Below are positions 1 through 12,014 of a stretch of 64,000 bases of DNA, piece after piece. Source of the stretch: Calycina herbarum (Eukaryota; Ascomycota; Leotiomycetes; Helotiales; Pezizellaceae). The DNA lies in the NCBI GenBank assembly GCA_001414485.1, contig LLEY01000122.1, positions 62,001 to 126,000 of the forward strand, read 5' to 3'. A program made the position numbers and the translations under genes. The notes beneath the pieces were generated by a model. The model did no database searches. It saw only the letters and a list, made by a program, of their open reading frames with translations, and was not told where the DNA came from. Position 1 is the first letter of the stretch, and each line of letters starts with the position of its first letter.

Positions 1-3000
1 TCTAATAGAATTTAAGAGATAAATTAAAACCCCTTTCTTTAGAACACTACCTAAAGATGTTATACTAAAGGAATTTAAGTAATATATCGTAGTTATATTA
101 ATTAGAAATAATAGGCTAGTATTTAGAAAATATAGCTTATAACAACTGTTTAGTATATTATTCTAGGAGTAAAGAGAGCTTAATATAACTAGATAGGCTA
201 AAATAGAACTAGAAGAATTATACTATCTATTAATAGAAGAACTATAGTTTATAGAAATAGTTTAGGAAATAATAGTATAATAGATATAATATAAACTAAG
301 CCTAACCTTAGACTAATTATTATAGAAGTAGTTTAAAGGAATATTACTAGAACCTACTAGAATAGTAGAATATTATTAGATATATAAAGTAGTATTATTA
401 GATAAAGAAGGAGTAGTATTCTTTCCTTAGTCTTAGATTTAAGCTATTAGAGAAAAGAATTTAAAAAACTATATATTTAGAGTTTAATATATAAAACTAG
501 AAATAAGTATACTAGAAGCTACTTTAGATTATCTATATATAGAAGAACTATAGTTTATAGAGGCTATTTTAGAAATCAGTTATAAATAGATCTAATATAA
601 CTATAGATAATTACTAAAGCGATTTATAAGAGGAATTCCTAAGACTATAGAAATCGTAGAATATAAATTTGTATATAAGGTAGTATATACTAATAAGGAA
701 AGAGTAAAATTCTTTCTATAGTATAAGAATAAGAAGAGAAAGAATTATAATTAAGAAAATTAATCTTTTAAAGTCTAATATATTAAAGTAAAGTTAAATA
801 CTACTTTAGAAGAAAGATAGTTAATAATAACTATAGAAATATAAGAGAAGAAGTTATAAGTTATAATAGACTTAGGAGTAATAAGTAACTTTATTTTCTT
901 AATAGCTTAAGAGAAGCTGAATATTCTAATTAAAGGAATAAGACTATATTATCTAGGAGTAGTTAATAGAATAGATATTATATACTAAAATAGGATTATT
1001 AATTAGTAAACTATTCTAGTAAAAGTTAATATTAAAGAACACTGTTTAGATATATAATTTAATATTATTAAAATAGAGAGTAAGAAAGCAATACTTAGTA
1101 TACTATAGATTTAAGAACATAATCTAGAAATCGATTAGAAGGCTAGAATAATAACCTTTAGTCGATATAAATACATAGGTCTACGTTTATAACTTTAAAG
1201 CTAGAACAAGGTTAGTACTACCTCTTCTAAAGCGTTAGAACACCTTGTCTAGAGTCCTCTATAGGTTAGTAAGAAAGCTAATAACGAAATACTTATATAG
1301 TATAGAGAATTTATAAAATTATTTAAAGACCTAGAAGACATGTATACTCTTCCTAAACATTAGCTATAGAATTATAAGATTAAATTAATAGAGAGTTATA
1401 ACCTTAGAAAGTAGAAACTTCGACTATATAACTAGAATAACTTAGCTTTATTAGAAAGTTATATCTAATAAGAAATAAAGAAAGGATATATTTAAAAATC
1501 TAAATCGTCTATCTCTTTAAATATACTTATTATTAAGAAAAAAGACAATCTAAACAGACGAGTATATATTAATTATAGAGAATTAAATAATATAATAATT
1601 AAGAACGCTTATCTGTTACTAACTAGCTAGTATTTATAAGATAAGTTAGGCTAGGCGAAGAAATTTATAAAGCTAGATTAAAGAAACGCCTATAGATTAA
1701 TTAGGATTAAGGTAAGCTATAAATAGAAGACTACGTTTATCTTACTATTAGAACTCTATAAGTATATAGTAATATCTTTTAGTTTAACTAATATACTAGC
1801 TACTTATTAGAGATAGAATAATAGTATTCTAGAAGATCTTCTAAGTATAACTGTTATATATTACCTAGATAATATATTAATTTTCTTAGAAAAACTAGAA
1901 GAATATAAAAGCTATATAAAGAAAGTCTTAAGAAGACTTGCTAAAGTAGACTCTTGTTTAAAACTCTTAAAATAAAAGTTTAAAGTAGAGAGAACTCTCT
2001 TCCTTAGACAGGTGTTTAGCCTAGAAAGAATAGAAATAGATCTAGAAAAGATTTATATAGTTATTAAATAGGAATTACTAAAGAATATTAAAGATATATA
2101 ATCCTTCTTAGGATTTACTAATTTCTATTAACTATTTATTAAAGACTATATAAAGATTATAAAACCTATATTAATACTAACTAGAAAAGCTATAGCTTTT
2201 ATCTAGAGTAAGAAGGCTAAAAAGGCTTTCTAGGAAATCAAAAGACAGTTTATAGTAAAACCTATCCTATATAATTTTAATTATAAGAAACTAAGTATAA
2301 TAGAAATAGACGCCTTAGATATAGTAGTAGGCGCTATATATCTATAACTAAATAAGAAAGAGAAACTTATATCTATAGTATATTTCTTAAAAACTTTTAA
2401 TATAGTATAATAGAATTATAGTATTTATAATAAAGAACTTATAGCTATTATTCTAGCTCTTAAAGAATAGAGAATTTACCTCTAGAGTGCGACGTATCTA
2501 GTAATAGTACTTACTAATTATCTAAATCTAAAAACATTTACTACGACTAAGGAACTCGTTATAAGACGCCTAGCTAGGTAGTCTAAAGCCTTAGTAGGAT
2601 TTAAGATAATCATTTAATATATTAGTAGAATAAGTAATACTTAAGCTAATACTCTAAGCTAGAAACCGGGTTATAAAGAAAATAAAAAATATATTAATAT
2701 AGTAATATTAAAATATAACGAAAATAGTAACTTAATATCTACTATATATAAGATAGTAGTAATAAATAATATCTAGATAGATAAAATTTAGAATATATAC
2801 GAAGGTTATAACTAGTATATAAAAGAGAAGCTATAGGTTCCTAGTTCGTATATAAGAGAGTTTATATAAGAATACTATACTACGCCTACTTATAGCTACT
2901 AAGGAATTCGTAGAACTCTCTAGTAGATAAGATAATACTACTATATTAATCGATTATCTACGATAGTTAAAGAAGTAATAGTAGAGTATAATACCTATAC

Positions 3001-3195
3001 TAGGAATAAGGCTTTCTACTACGTACTTTATAAATAGATAAATACTACTCTAATACTATAGATATCTTAGAAATTAGTATCTTAGGATTTTATTATTAAA
3101 CTACTAAAATCTAAAGATCTAATAATAGAAGTTAAGTATAACTTAATTCTAGTTATTATAGAACGACTTATAAAATATATAATCTTAGTACTATA
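1..3195 (+). pseudogene. Ty3/gypsy chromovirus pol remnant, 5' segment (RIP-degraded)
   Basis: Translated with stops ignored, this stretch gives the domains of a gypsy Pol polyprotein in order: a retropepsin-like site near 861-900 (DLGVISNF where DSGA.SNF is expected), reverse transcriptase about 1500-2040 with YLDNILIF in place of Y.DDILIF (near 1860-1890), RNase H about 2270-2660, and the start of integrase up to 3195. Dozens of in-frame TAG/TAA codons sit where Trp or Gln is expected and CA dinucleotides are nearly absent, which is the pattern of RIP. The left end lies outside the window. The integrase is split by the transposon at 3196-4695 and continues at 4698. It cannot encode a working protein. 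Confidence 0.9.
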
Positions 3196-4695
3196 ACGTG
3201 GTTTATTAGAACCCCGGTTATATTAGAACCTCGATTAATTTTCTTGAAATCCTACTCTCTAACTTTAATACGCGTTTTTTTAACCTTCTACTATGTCTAT
3301 TATTACTAAAGAATCAAAAGTTATTCTAGCTATTAAGGTAATTCGAATATCTAAAAAGCTAAGTCGATAGAAAGCTATAAAGATCTATAGAATACCTTAT
3401 TCTATACTTAATAATAGAATAAACAGCTACCTTTCTCTAGCCGACCGTCGACTAGTAAACCTTAAATTATCTAAGGTAGAAGAAGAAGTAATTATTTAGA
3501 ATATACTTAATATAGATTCTAGAGGGTTTACACCCTAGCTAGCTAGTATAGAAGATATAGCTAATTTTATTCTTAAGTCGTAGAGAGGAAAACGCGTCGA
3601 TAAGCTCTAGGCTTATCAGTTTATATAACGATAACTAAACCTTAAGACGCGTTTTAATCGCGTTTATAATTTCCAAAGAGCCTTATACGAAGATCCTAAG
3701 CTAATTAGCATATAGTTTTAACTAGTTACGAGTATATAGGCGAAATATAGAGTTTTAGACTACGACTTCTATAACTTCGACGAAACTAGGTTTATAATAG
3801 ACGTGATTTATTCTATAATAGTTGTTACTTATATAGATCGACGTAGTAGAGGTAAGGCAGTTTAGCTAGAGAATCGAGAATAGGCTACTACTATTGCCTA
3901 TATTAATAGTAAAAGCTAGAGTGTTCCTCTATTTTTAGTAGTTTAAGAAAAGAATTATCTTATAAATTAGTATACTAATAGCGGTCTTCTATCTAACTAG
4001 GTTATTAAACTAACAATTAATAGATAGACGAATAATAAGACAGGTCTAGAATAGATAAAACATTTTAATTAATATACTACTACTTATATAAGTTCTAATA
4101 CTCTCTAGACTCTCTACTGCTAATACCTTTCTATAGGAATCTCAGACCTCTTCTAACCTAATAGAAGCTATTTTATAGTCAACTCTTATACGAAATCGAA
4201 TTACTCGCTATTAGAGAAGCTCGCTAACCTCTCTATTTAAGACAGTTGTAGCGCTAGCTAAAGGTATAGAGCGAATAGCTTATAAGATAACTCTTCTATC
4301 TACCGAGGTACGTATACTTCAGACAGTAAATAAAGCTCTTAGTAAACGCCGGAGGGCTAAAAAGGCTCGTGTCTATAAAGGGGGTGTACTTATTATAGAG
4401 GATGTATAGGATATTATAGCCTAGAAAGACGTAGATAAGCAGGTACGACGCGATATACGTATAGCGAGAGATAGTTATAAGGAGAGGCAACTGTCTAGAT
4501 AATACTATAGAACCTGTAGAAAAGCTAGTTATAACGTACGAACTTGTTAAGAAGCTGTAGATATATCTAGTATATTAGACTCCGATTATAAAGAGTTAAT
4601 TTAATATATTATTATTAAGTTATTTAAGTTCAAAGTTATATACTAAGGAAAATTAATCGGGGTTCTAATATAACCGGGGTCCTGATAAACCACGT
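3196..4695 (+). mobile_element. pogo/Fot1-type DNA transposon inserted in gypsy integrase
   Basis: The ends are near-perfect inverted repeats of about 45 bp starting ACGTGGTTTAT at 3196 and ending at 4695, flanked by TA duplications (3194-3195, 4696-4697). Removing the element plus one TA restores an uninterrupted integrase reading across the site, which fixes the boundaries. The interior encodes a RIP-damaged transposase. The length of 1500 bp is short for Fot1-like elements, which are usually near 1.9 kb, so some of the interior may be deleted. The same family occurs at 39614-41474 in opposite orientation. Confidence 0.9.
3293..4604 (+). pseudogene. Fot1/pogo-like transposase remnant (DDE_1)
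   Basis: Reading through stops from the ATG at 3293 gives an N-terminal psq-type helix-turn-helix, a CENP-B-like second helix-turn-helix, and the DDE_1 start with YNFDETRF (consensus NFDETGF, first catalytic Asp) near 3770-3795. The C-terminal end resembles the zinc-knuckle tail of Fot1 transposases (R.CGKTGHN.RTC; here several residues are lost) near 4500-4560. Numerous Trp/Gln codons are now TAG. It is closely similar to the reverse-strand transposase remnant inside the copia element. Confidence 0.85.
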
Positions 4696-4697
4696 TA

Positions 4698-5690
4698 TAT
4701 AGAGTTAAGTATAGCCGAGGAATTAGTATTTATATTCTTTAGAGAAGTAGTCTTAAGATATAGACTATCTAAAGAAATACTCTTTAATAGAGATAAACCC
4801 TTTACTTCTAAATTTTAGATCGCTCTTATAAAACGATTAGGTGTAAAAAGGAAGCTTTCTATAGCTTTTTACTCTTAGATAAATAGAGGAAACGAATGTA
4901 TAAATTAAGTAGTTAAAATATACCTTCGTTATTATATAAACTACTAGTAAAACAACTAGGTAGAATTACTATCTCTAGTATAGTTTGCTTATAATAGTTT
5001 AGTAATAGAAATAATACTTATTATACTATTCTATACTAACTTTAGATACGAATTAATAGTATATTAAGAACTACTGTCTATAACTATTAATAATTAGCTT
5101 ACTTATATTTAGGTCTTGAAAATCAAGAGACTATATAAAGAACTTATAAAGGACTTATAGTTTATAACTAAAAGAAACGCGTACTACTATAATAAACGAC
5201 GTAGTTAGAAGCTAATACTAAAAGAGAGAGATAAAGTCTACTTAGTATAAAAAAATATTAATATAAAAAGACTAAGTAATAAACTAGATTATAAAAAACT
5301 TAGACTATTTAAAATTAAACGAGTTAGAGAACCTTTAAATTATAAATTAGTATTACTATAGATAATAAACATCTATCTAGTATTCTATATATCTCTACTT
5401 AAACTAGTACTACTAGGGACACTACTAGCTCTACTTATAGAAATTCAACTAGTAAACCTAAACGCTGAATACGAAGTTAAGAGGATTCTTAACTATAAAC
5501 TTATTAGAAGATAAGTTAAGTATTTAATTAAATAGTTGAATTACCTATATTTAGAGAATACTTAGAAGCTAAAAAGCAACCTTTACTATTACCTAGCGCA
5601 ACTTTAGGAGTTCTACTAGTAAAACCTAGGTTTACCTACATCTCGTAGTCGAGAGGAAAAGCTTTAAGAAAGGCTAGGTTAAGACTTAGC
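4698..5690 (+). pseudogene. gypsy pol remnant, 3' segment: integrase core and chromodomain
   Basis: This continues the integrase broken at 3195: AEELVFIFFREVVLRYRL directly follows the pogo right end, with the Asp region (NRDKPFTSKF) and the N-rich stretch (FAYNSL) after it. At about 5460-5625 the reading is EYEVKRILNYKL followed by VKYLIK, then a TAG where Trp belongs, the C-terminal chromodomain of chromoviruses. The downstream end of the element, including its 3' LTR, could not be placed. Confidence 0.85.
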
Positions 5691-6319
5691 TCGGATTAGA
5701 AGCCGACAGAGATAGACGGGGCTGCTAGACGTGCGATCTCTACCTCTTACTATTTCTTCTCTGTCTCCCGCTGCTCTTTCTCTTCTCTTTCTCTCTTCTT
5801 AGCTTTATTAAGCTCTTATAGGTTTATAAGACTATAGCGGAGCATCTCTTACTCCTGCTTAGTAAGGAAGCGTTGCTGCTACTATAATCGGAGGATTTTC
5901 TATATAGTCTTAGAACTTTTTTATATAGCTTCTTCTTAGACTTTAAAGGCTATCTCTTCCTCTTACTATAACCGCCGCTGCTAGGCGTTAATAGATTCCT
6001 ATTTGAAAAGTAAGAGTATTCGGTTTTATTCTTCGACGTTATAAGACTTACCTTTTCTAGTATACTTAGAGTACTTAGAACTACTAACGATACTAACGCA
6101 GCGACGACCGGTCTTTGCTCGAGTATATCGAGTATAGGGAATTATTTCGTATTCTAATCGTTTAATTTAAAGAGCGTTTAGGATTCTATATTATTTAAGT
6201 CTGTCTTTATAAATAGGTGTTAACGATATAATAGAAAGAAGAGAAGCCTACTAGCTTTCTAACGATATTTCTTAGCTTATACTTAAGCGTAAGAACACGC
6301 TAGGCTAAGAAGGGGATAG
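5691..6319. other. AT-rich stretch, charged low-complexity reading, unclassified
   Basis: No intact gene. On the reverse strand the translation is rich in Arg, Glu and Lys (coiled-coil like), similar in character to 46911-47570, and may be a degraded transposon gag or accessory ORF. The family was not recognised. Confidence 0.3.
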
Positions 6320-6782
6320 TATTACGAATTATAGAAAGTAGTAAGTAGTCTAGACAGCGCTTTAATAGAATAAGATACGATATCTAGGAAAGGAAGATAA
6401 TATAGAAGGAAATTAGTAATACGAAAGGTATTTAAGAGTTTTAGAATCTTACTATTATAAGACTATTAGAAGTCATATGTAGTTATATAATATAATCGCC
6501 TTAATCGCTCTAATCGCTCTGATCGCGAGCGATATAAGTAATATAAGCGATATAGGCGATATACTTAGAGAATAAAGGTTCTATATAAGACTAGTACGTC
6601 TGCTATTAGATAGAAGCTTCGTACTTAACTTTAGTTATTAATCTTATTATCTTATTTAATATCTTTAATATAAGTAACGAGTTTACTTCTAAGTAAATAA
6701 CCTAGTATATCTATACTTCTTACTTATATACTAACCTTCGAGACTTAGTTACCTTTGTTTAGTTTATTTAAGTTTCGTTATA
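6320..6782 (+). repeat. LTR copy (same family as solo LTR at 45332-45795)
   Basis: About 463 bp aligned end to end with the copy at 45332-45795. It shares TAGTCTAGACAGCG near the start, the short GCGA-rich repeats (atcgc/gcgat) in the middle and GTTTCGTTATA at the end. The first bases are TATTACG where the other copy has TGTTACG, a RIP-type G-to-A change. No matching 5 bp duplication was found (GATAG left, TTCTC right), so it may be the 5' LTR of the element whose gag-like remnant follows. Confidence 0.75.
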
Positions 6783-7407
6783 TTCTCGTAGTTACTCTAG
6801 AAAGGCATAGCTGACTTCTTCTATTCTCGATATAGTTCCTCTAATAGCTCTGCTTATAAGTTCTAAGATAGCGAGAAACTTAAGAATAGTACTTCTCTAT
6901 TATATAAAGCTTAGTAAATTATTCTAGCTAGTAAAATAAGAAAGAACACCTTTAAAAACGAATAAGATAAGCTTACGTTTATCTTCCTAGCTACTTCTAA
7001 GATAGTATAAAAACATCTTAAGCTATAAATAGACTTTAGTTCTTCTATCTTATTTATAAATACTACTAAGATACTTATATATCTAAATACCTTATTTATA
7101 AATAGTAATAAAACTATAAAAGCTTATAAAGTCTTTTATAAACTCTTAATATAAGAAGATAAGACTTTTACTAGTTTTAAAATAACCTTTTTAAGTCTTA
7201 TAACTACGGCTTATATTCTATTAAGTAAGTGATTAGAGGACCTATACTAGAAGCTTATACTAATACTTTAAGTAAGTATCTTACTAATCTATATCTTTCT
7301 AATAACCTTTACTTAGTTATATAACTACTATTACTTTATCTATTAAGATAGAGTAACGATTAAAGAACGTCTTATAGCTTATTATAATCGCTGTCTACTT
7401 ATAAGAG
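6783..7407 (+). pseudogene. Gag-like retrotransposon remnant
   Basis: Read through stops, about 6920-7360 gives a continuous helical protein-like reading (KLTFIFLATSKI, SILFINTTKILIYL, FTSFKITFLSLITTAYILL) that resembles the capsid part of fungal LTR-retrotransposon Gag proteins. It directly follows an LTR, which fits the 5' end of an element. It is cut at 7408 by another LTR-bounded element. Assignment rests on pattern and position only. Confidence 0.45.
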
Positions 7408-7696
7408 TATAATAGTATAAAACAGATACTACTATAAAAGAGATATATAGAAGTACGTTCGATAGAATAATATATCTAAATACTAGGCTCTAATATAAAG
7501 GAAAAGACTAAATTAGTCCTTTTCTTAAGAGAGAGTAAGAGTATCTATATATAAGAGAGCTAGATAATAACAAAAGTCTATACTAATCCGGTTCTAATAA
7601 TTCTAAAACTAAAACTATACTATAATCCTATTCCGTGCTCTTAGTACGTATTATATCCTCTTAGTAATCGGTACTTTATAATAGCTAGCTATTATA
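7408..7696 (+). repeat. Left LTR of the 7408-10171 element
   Basis: 289 bp, direct repeat of 9836-10171, sharing for example AAAGGAAAAGACTAAATTAG and ACTAATCCGGTTCTAATAAT. It is about 47 bp shorter than the right copy, with the difference in its last third. Confidence 0.65.
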
Positions 7697-9835
7697 TCTC
7701 TCTCTCTTAAAAAGGACTCGTTCTCGAGTCTTCGTATTATCAGAGTAGTATTAGTAGTAGAAGGATTATTATATAGAATATAGTTTATTAAGCGAGGTAT
7801 TTAGCGAAAGTTAGAATACGAGTCGTAGCTAGCCTTGTTTATAGATATTACTTATATCGGTTGTTTTCTACTAAAGTAAAGTATTCGCTAAAAGAGTATA
7901 TAGTCTAATCCCTTGATTATCTATATTAGAGAGAATTTAAATAGAAGTTAGAGACGGAAAAGTCGGAATTCAGAAGGCGATCTTATAGAAGACAGTAATA
8001 ACTCAGCTAAGAGGTTACTTATTCTTATCTTTCGTTCTAATAGATAGTATAACAGACGTGAATAAATAGCTTTTACTAGTACGCTAGCTGGCTAAAAGGT
8101 ATAAGAATTAATCGACGACTAATTCGCTATTCTACTACTTAATAGGAATCCCGGTGTAACACCGCCCACGTGACCTCCAGCCACGTGACGGCTGTCACAG
8201 ATAGTATACTTCTTTAATTCGTATCCGATTTAAATTAGACTTCTAGAATCCAGCTAGAAGGTAAAAGAAAGTAAGAACTTCTTACTAAAGTAGAGAGTTA
8301 GAGGTAGAGTATCAGCTAGTCAAATGTTATTACTAATAATTATTATCTAATACCTCGTTTTTCTACCGATTCGGAGTACTCTATAAGAACTTGGTTTTAT
8401 CTTCTCTTTAAATAGTAGAAAAGGATTCGCGTTTAAGTAGTAGAAGGTTTAGAATTAAGCTTGATTTAGCTAAAGTACTTAGTTTAGCGTTTTAGCGTCT
8501 TTTCTTATCTAAGACTAGAAGATCTACTACTATTTTAACGAAGTTATAATTCCAACGTCTCTTAAGTAGAGCTGCTAAGTGTTAGAGCTATAGTATAATC
8601 TTCTTCTATATATAGAAGAACAGTTCTAACTCTAGTATTTCTCCGAGTATAGCTATACTTATAAAGCGACCTCTAAAGTTAGTAAACGTTTCTTCACCTT
8701 TAGTATTATCTATCTATAAAGCCTAGAAGGCGTTCTAAGTATCCTCTGTTTTATACCTAGTTAAAAAGTATAAATCTAAAAGTTTAATTATATCTTAATA
8801 ATCGTAGAAAGTAATATAAATCGACTTAGACTCGTATCTAAGTTTAAAGTAGTTCCTAGCGAGTCTAGTAGTTATTTCCTATATAAGAGCTTATTAAGTC
8901 AGGCTTATATTATAATAATCAGCGTTTACTAGGAGTCTATCGTATACTAATATCTTCTATTATTAGTAGATAGATAAGGTACTATTATTTAAGAGTTTAA
9001 TCCTTTTTATAATCTTACTTTTAGCGAGTTAGAAAGGATTCAGAGTACCTTCAGAGGCTGGGAGAGTAGTCTACCGTCGAGGGAAGGTATTAGAGATAGT
9101 AGTATCTCTTAAGCGAAAAGAGTCTCGCGTAGTACTTAGAAGCGAAAGAGGCTTAGAATCGATTCAGAGTAGATTCGTAGAAGTAAGTTAGAGTTCGCTT
9201 ATTATTCTTTCTAACTATACGAACCGATCGTTATTATCTTAAAGTTTTTCTTCTAAGCCTTATACTATACCTCGTATCTCGTCTATATTAGAAAAGTCTC
9301 GGTTATTTTTAGGGTTTTAAGTAGGTTACTTTTCTTTCTAGAACCTTTTGTTTTTAAGTGTATAAGTGCGGTTCGTAGACCTTTTAGAAGAGGGTCTACT
9401 ATTCCTAGAAGGTTGTTACTTAACGCTTTTAAGAAGCGGAGTATTAGAATTCGATATATCGTATATCGATTCGAAAAAGAGAGAGAGAGGTTAAGAGGTA
9501 GATTTAGAAGCCTTCTAAGTAACTATATATCGTCGACTATTCGTATCTTATATAGTAATCTCTATATAGAGAGGGTTATTAGAAGTCTTAGAAGTACTTA
9601 GTATAGTCTACTCTACTCGACGTAGAAACTGTCTACGATTTTACTAGCTAACTATTTAGACACTAAACCCCGGTGTTACTAGCTGTCTAGGTAGTCTCTA
9701 ATTACCTAGCTATTTAAGTTTATCGATATACTAATCCGAATCTAGGCCGAGTCAAATTCGAAGCAGGTACGCTGTCGCGCTCGAGTAAGATATTATAACA
9801 GACTATTCTCAGCGGAGTCGAATTTAGTCTTTTAA

Positions 9836-10171
9836 TATAATAGCACGATCTAGATACTACTATAGAAGAGGTATATAGAAGTACGTTTAAATAGAATTAT
9901 ATATATAGATACTAGGTTCTAATACAAAGGAAAAGACTAAATTAGTTCTTTCTTTAAGAGAGAGTAAGAGTATCTATATATAAGAGAGCTGGATAATAAC
10001 AAAAGTCTATACTAATCCGGTTCTAATAATCCTAAAACTAAAACTATACTATAATCCTGTTCCGTACCCTCGGTATCTACTGTTCTATAACTATCTATAC
10101 TATACTATACTCGGCACGTATTCTTAGCTGTTTCGATAGCTCGGCAATTCTATTAATAGCTGGCTATTATA
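9836..10171 (+). repeat. Right LTR of the 7408-10171 element
   Basis: 336 bp direct repeat of 7408-7696. It is less RIP-damaged, keeping the CGGCACG and GCTGGCTATTA stretches that are altered on the left. Confidence 0.65.
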
Positions 10172-10434
10172 CTATAAAAGGTTCCTCTTATAGTAATTAT
10201 CTTAAGTATAATTGCTTTATTAGAAAGTCTTCTTAGATCCGCTGAAAAACAACTATATAGTAGAACAAGTATATAAGAAGCCTTTATCTCCTCTTATATA
10301 TTTTATATATCTATTTATTAGATTTTAGAAGTACTCTAACTTTTCTACTCTACGCTTAAGATAGCTACCTTTATTTCTTATGTTCTAAAGCCTTTATAGG
10401 GTACGCGAGACCCACTTGAAACCCTCTTTCGTAT
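10172..10434. other. AT-rich transition zone before the first gene island
   Basis: No gene is seen. The last 50 bases (10388-10434) regain normal composition and read in frame with the chromodomain that resumes at 10658, so this strip probably holds the RIP-damaged upstream part of that gene. Confidence 0.4.
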
Positions 10435-11031
10435 ATGTAAGCTCTTCCTCTATATATAGAGAGAGGAAGAGCCTCTGGAATATTCCAGGAAACTGCTTAA
10501 CAAATACATGATGTCAAAAGAATAGAACAGAAAGGTATGGAATAGAAGAGACTTGCTTGGCAGTGGGGTAATGGCCAGTGCTGAGCAGGGACTTTGGTCA
10601 GTGCTTAGCGAGGGCATGGCCCGAGCCTCCATCATGGGTTCTAACCCTCACACATATCAACGATGAGCAAAAGGTCGAGTACTTGATCAAGTGGAAGCGT
10701 AAGCGAGGTATCCGAAACTTGTCTAATTATATTCTAACAAAATCTAGACTATAATGCACCTGAGCACAAAACCTGGGAGACTCTTGATAAGCTCAGCTGT
10801 GGTCTAGAAATTCGAAAATTCCACGAGAGATATCCAGAAAAGCCTCGCCACGGACCCTACGACCTCAGCGACAAGATTCTTCCCATTCTCGAAACCCAGC
10901 ATATTATTTATATGCATTGGCTTCTTGATGTTAGACCAACCTCTATGTACCAGCTGCCCACCAACCGACAAATGAAGCTTTTAGCTGAAACGGCAATCTT
11001 CTATCTAGAAGATATCCCATGGACAATTTGA
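10388..11031 (+). pseudogene. Chromodomain gene fragment, broken by a repeat insertion and a frameshift
   Basis: 10388-10434 plus 10658-10750 read RDPLETLFRI + NDEQKVEYLIKWKRKRG, the first half of a chromodomain. The second half (APEHKTWETLDKL) is in another frame from 10753, so a frameshift or small indel lies near 10720-10752. The reading then runs on, KFHERYPEKPRHGPYDL and beyond, to a TGA at 11029-11031. The 218 bp repeat splits the domain. Host gene or former retroelement chromodomain cannot be separated, but normal base composition and the long tail favour a host gene. It overlaps the next ORF by 13 nt in another frame, so the two may once have been one gene. Confidence 0.65.
10435..10652 (+). 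repeat. 218 bp dispersed repeat, copy 1 (solo LTR or MITE-like), inside a chromodomain gene
   Basis: It begins ATGTAAGCTCTTCC with an imperfect hairpin (GCTCTTCCTC...GAGGAAGAGC), contains the palindrome GGAATATTCC and ends ...GGGTTCTAACCCTCACA. It is flanked by CGTAT (10430-10434) and CATAT (10653-10657), a 5 bp duplication with one difference. Taking it out joins FRI to NDEQKVEYLIKW in one frame, so it interrupts a chromodomain. An inverted copy sits at 20670-20898. The 5 bp duplication favours a solo LTR, but the ends are not a clean TG...CA. Confidence 0.75.
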
Positions 11032-11891
11032 CAGCTCGTAGACGAGAACAACTAGCTCTTATCAAGAAAATCGACGTGCCAAACCACCAAAAGTTCAATC
11101 TAGTTGAAACTCCTTGGGAGAAATCCCGTCGTCATAAGCCAACCAAACCAGCGGAGCAAAGATTTTGGCGTGAGGAGTTTTTCGGCAACATCAAGAAAGA
11201 GATGGATGCGATACCAGCAGAGGATCTCGACAATCCATACACTGCTCCTTACCCATTGTCCGAGTGTGGTCTAACAAAGAGTCCTCGCTCTCGTATGAAA
11301 GCCCACCAAAACCATGGAGGAAGTACTAGGTTCATGGTGTTTGTGGAGTGTCTCGCTCTACATTTATTCGACGACGATTTACGATTAGTTTACACTCCCG
11401 TCAAAGTTTGCCGTACATCAAAGGAACCAGCCTTGATGGAATGCTTCTTCTCCCGTCTCTGTCAGTGTTATAGTTGGCTTGGAGGCATGAACATTTTCGT
11501 TGCTGGAGTGTCTGATCAATCTAGCAAAAAGCTAGCTGGTGAAGCTGAGTGGGCAACTTATTCGTCTATCAATTTTGCCGAAATCGATCGAAACCTCGCT
11601 TACTCAAAGGAAAAATTAGACATTCTGTTATTCGCGAGTGGACAAGCAGCTCGGAACAAGGCAAAGGAGGATTTAGCGGAGCTTGAGAAGGTGTACGCAG
11701 CAAAGAGAAAGGCTTATCGGAAGTCAGTGGTAGCTCTTATCAAAGACACTGTAGCACAGACAGCCGAGTCATACGAGATGGCAAAGGAGACTCACGAGAC
11801 AAGGGAGAAAATTGTGATGATGGAAAGATTGCTGGAGATAGATGCGGAGATGAGACGTCTGGCTGCTGCGGAGAATGCTAAGAATAGTTAG
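11019..11891 (+). CDS. 290-residue protein of unknown function, coiled-coil C-terminus
   Basis: Open for 290 codons in DNA of normal composition, ATG at 11019. The product is charged and has no signal peptide or membrane segment. Residues about 200-290 are Lys/Glu/Ala-rich (KAKEDLAELEKVYAAKRKAY, TREKIVMMERLLEIDAEMRR) and should form a coiled coil. I do not recognise the family. It starts 13 nt before the stop of the broken chromodomain reading and in a different frame, so it is either the 3' exon of that gene, shifted by an indel, or a separate ORF. Whether it is expressed without the 5' part is doubtful. Confidence 0.5.
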   Translation: MDNLTARRREQLALIKKIDVPNHQKFNLVETPWEKSRRHKPTKPAEQRFWREEFFGNIKKEMDAIPAEDLDNPYTAPYPLSECGLTKSPRSRMKAHQNHGGSTRFMVFVECLALHLFDDDLRLVYTPVKVCRTSKEPALMECFFSRLCQCYSWLGGMNIFVAGVSDQSSKKLAGEAEWATYSSINFAEIDRNLAYSKEKLDILLFASGQAARNKAKEDLAELEKVYAAKRKAYRKSVVALIKDTVAQTAESYEMAKETHETREKIVMMERLLEIDAEMRRLAAAENAKNS

Positions 11892-12014
11892 GTCTGAAGC
11901 TCTTCCTCGTGTGAAAAGCATTGCTTTAGTCCGTCATTGACGGTTCTATTGTGGGTTTGATCGCAGGTATCTTCAGACAGTTTACAAATACTCTACTCGC
12001 TACGAAACAACCGT

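Larger units (their letters stand above)
7408..10171. mobile_element. 2.8 kb LTR-bounded retroelement, probably non-autonomous or decayed
   Basis: Two direct repeats bound the region: 7408-7696 and 9836-10171. Both start TATAATAG and end CTATTATA, which are TGTAATAG...CTATTACA after RIP. The roughly 2.1 kb between them holds no recognisable pol. It contains paired CACGTGAC motifs near 8167-8190 and short CCCGGTGT palindromic stretches near 8153 and 9665, which could mark a further nested insertion. No matching target duplication was found (AAGAG left, CTATA right). Confidence 0.55.

Noticed and set aside
9413..9601. 62-codon ORF in the AT-rich block
   Set aside because: Arg/Ile/Tyr-rich composition expected from RIP-shaped DNA; no similarity seen.
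8149..9690. Possible nested DNA transposon bounded by CCCGGTGT motifs
   Set aside because: The motifs are short, partly palindromic and not clearly inverted; no TSD or transposase was found.
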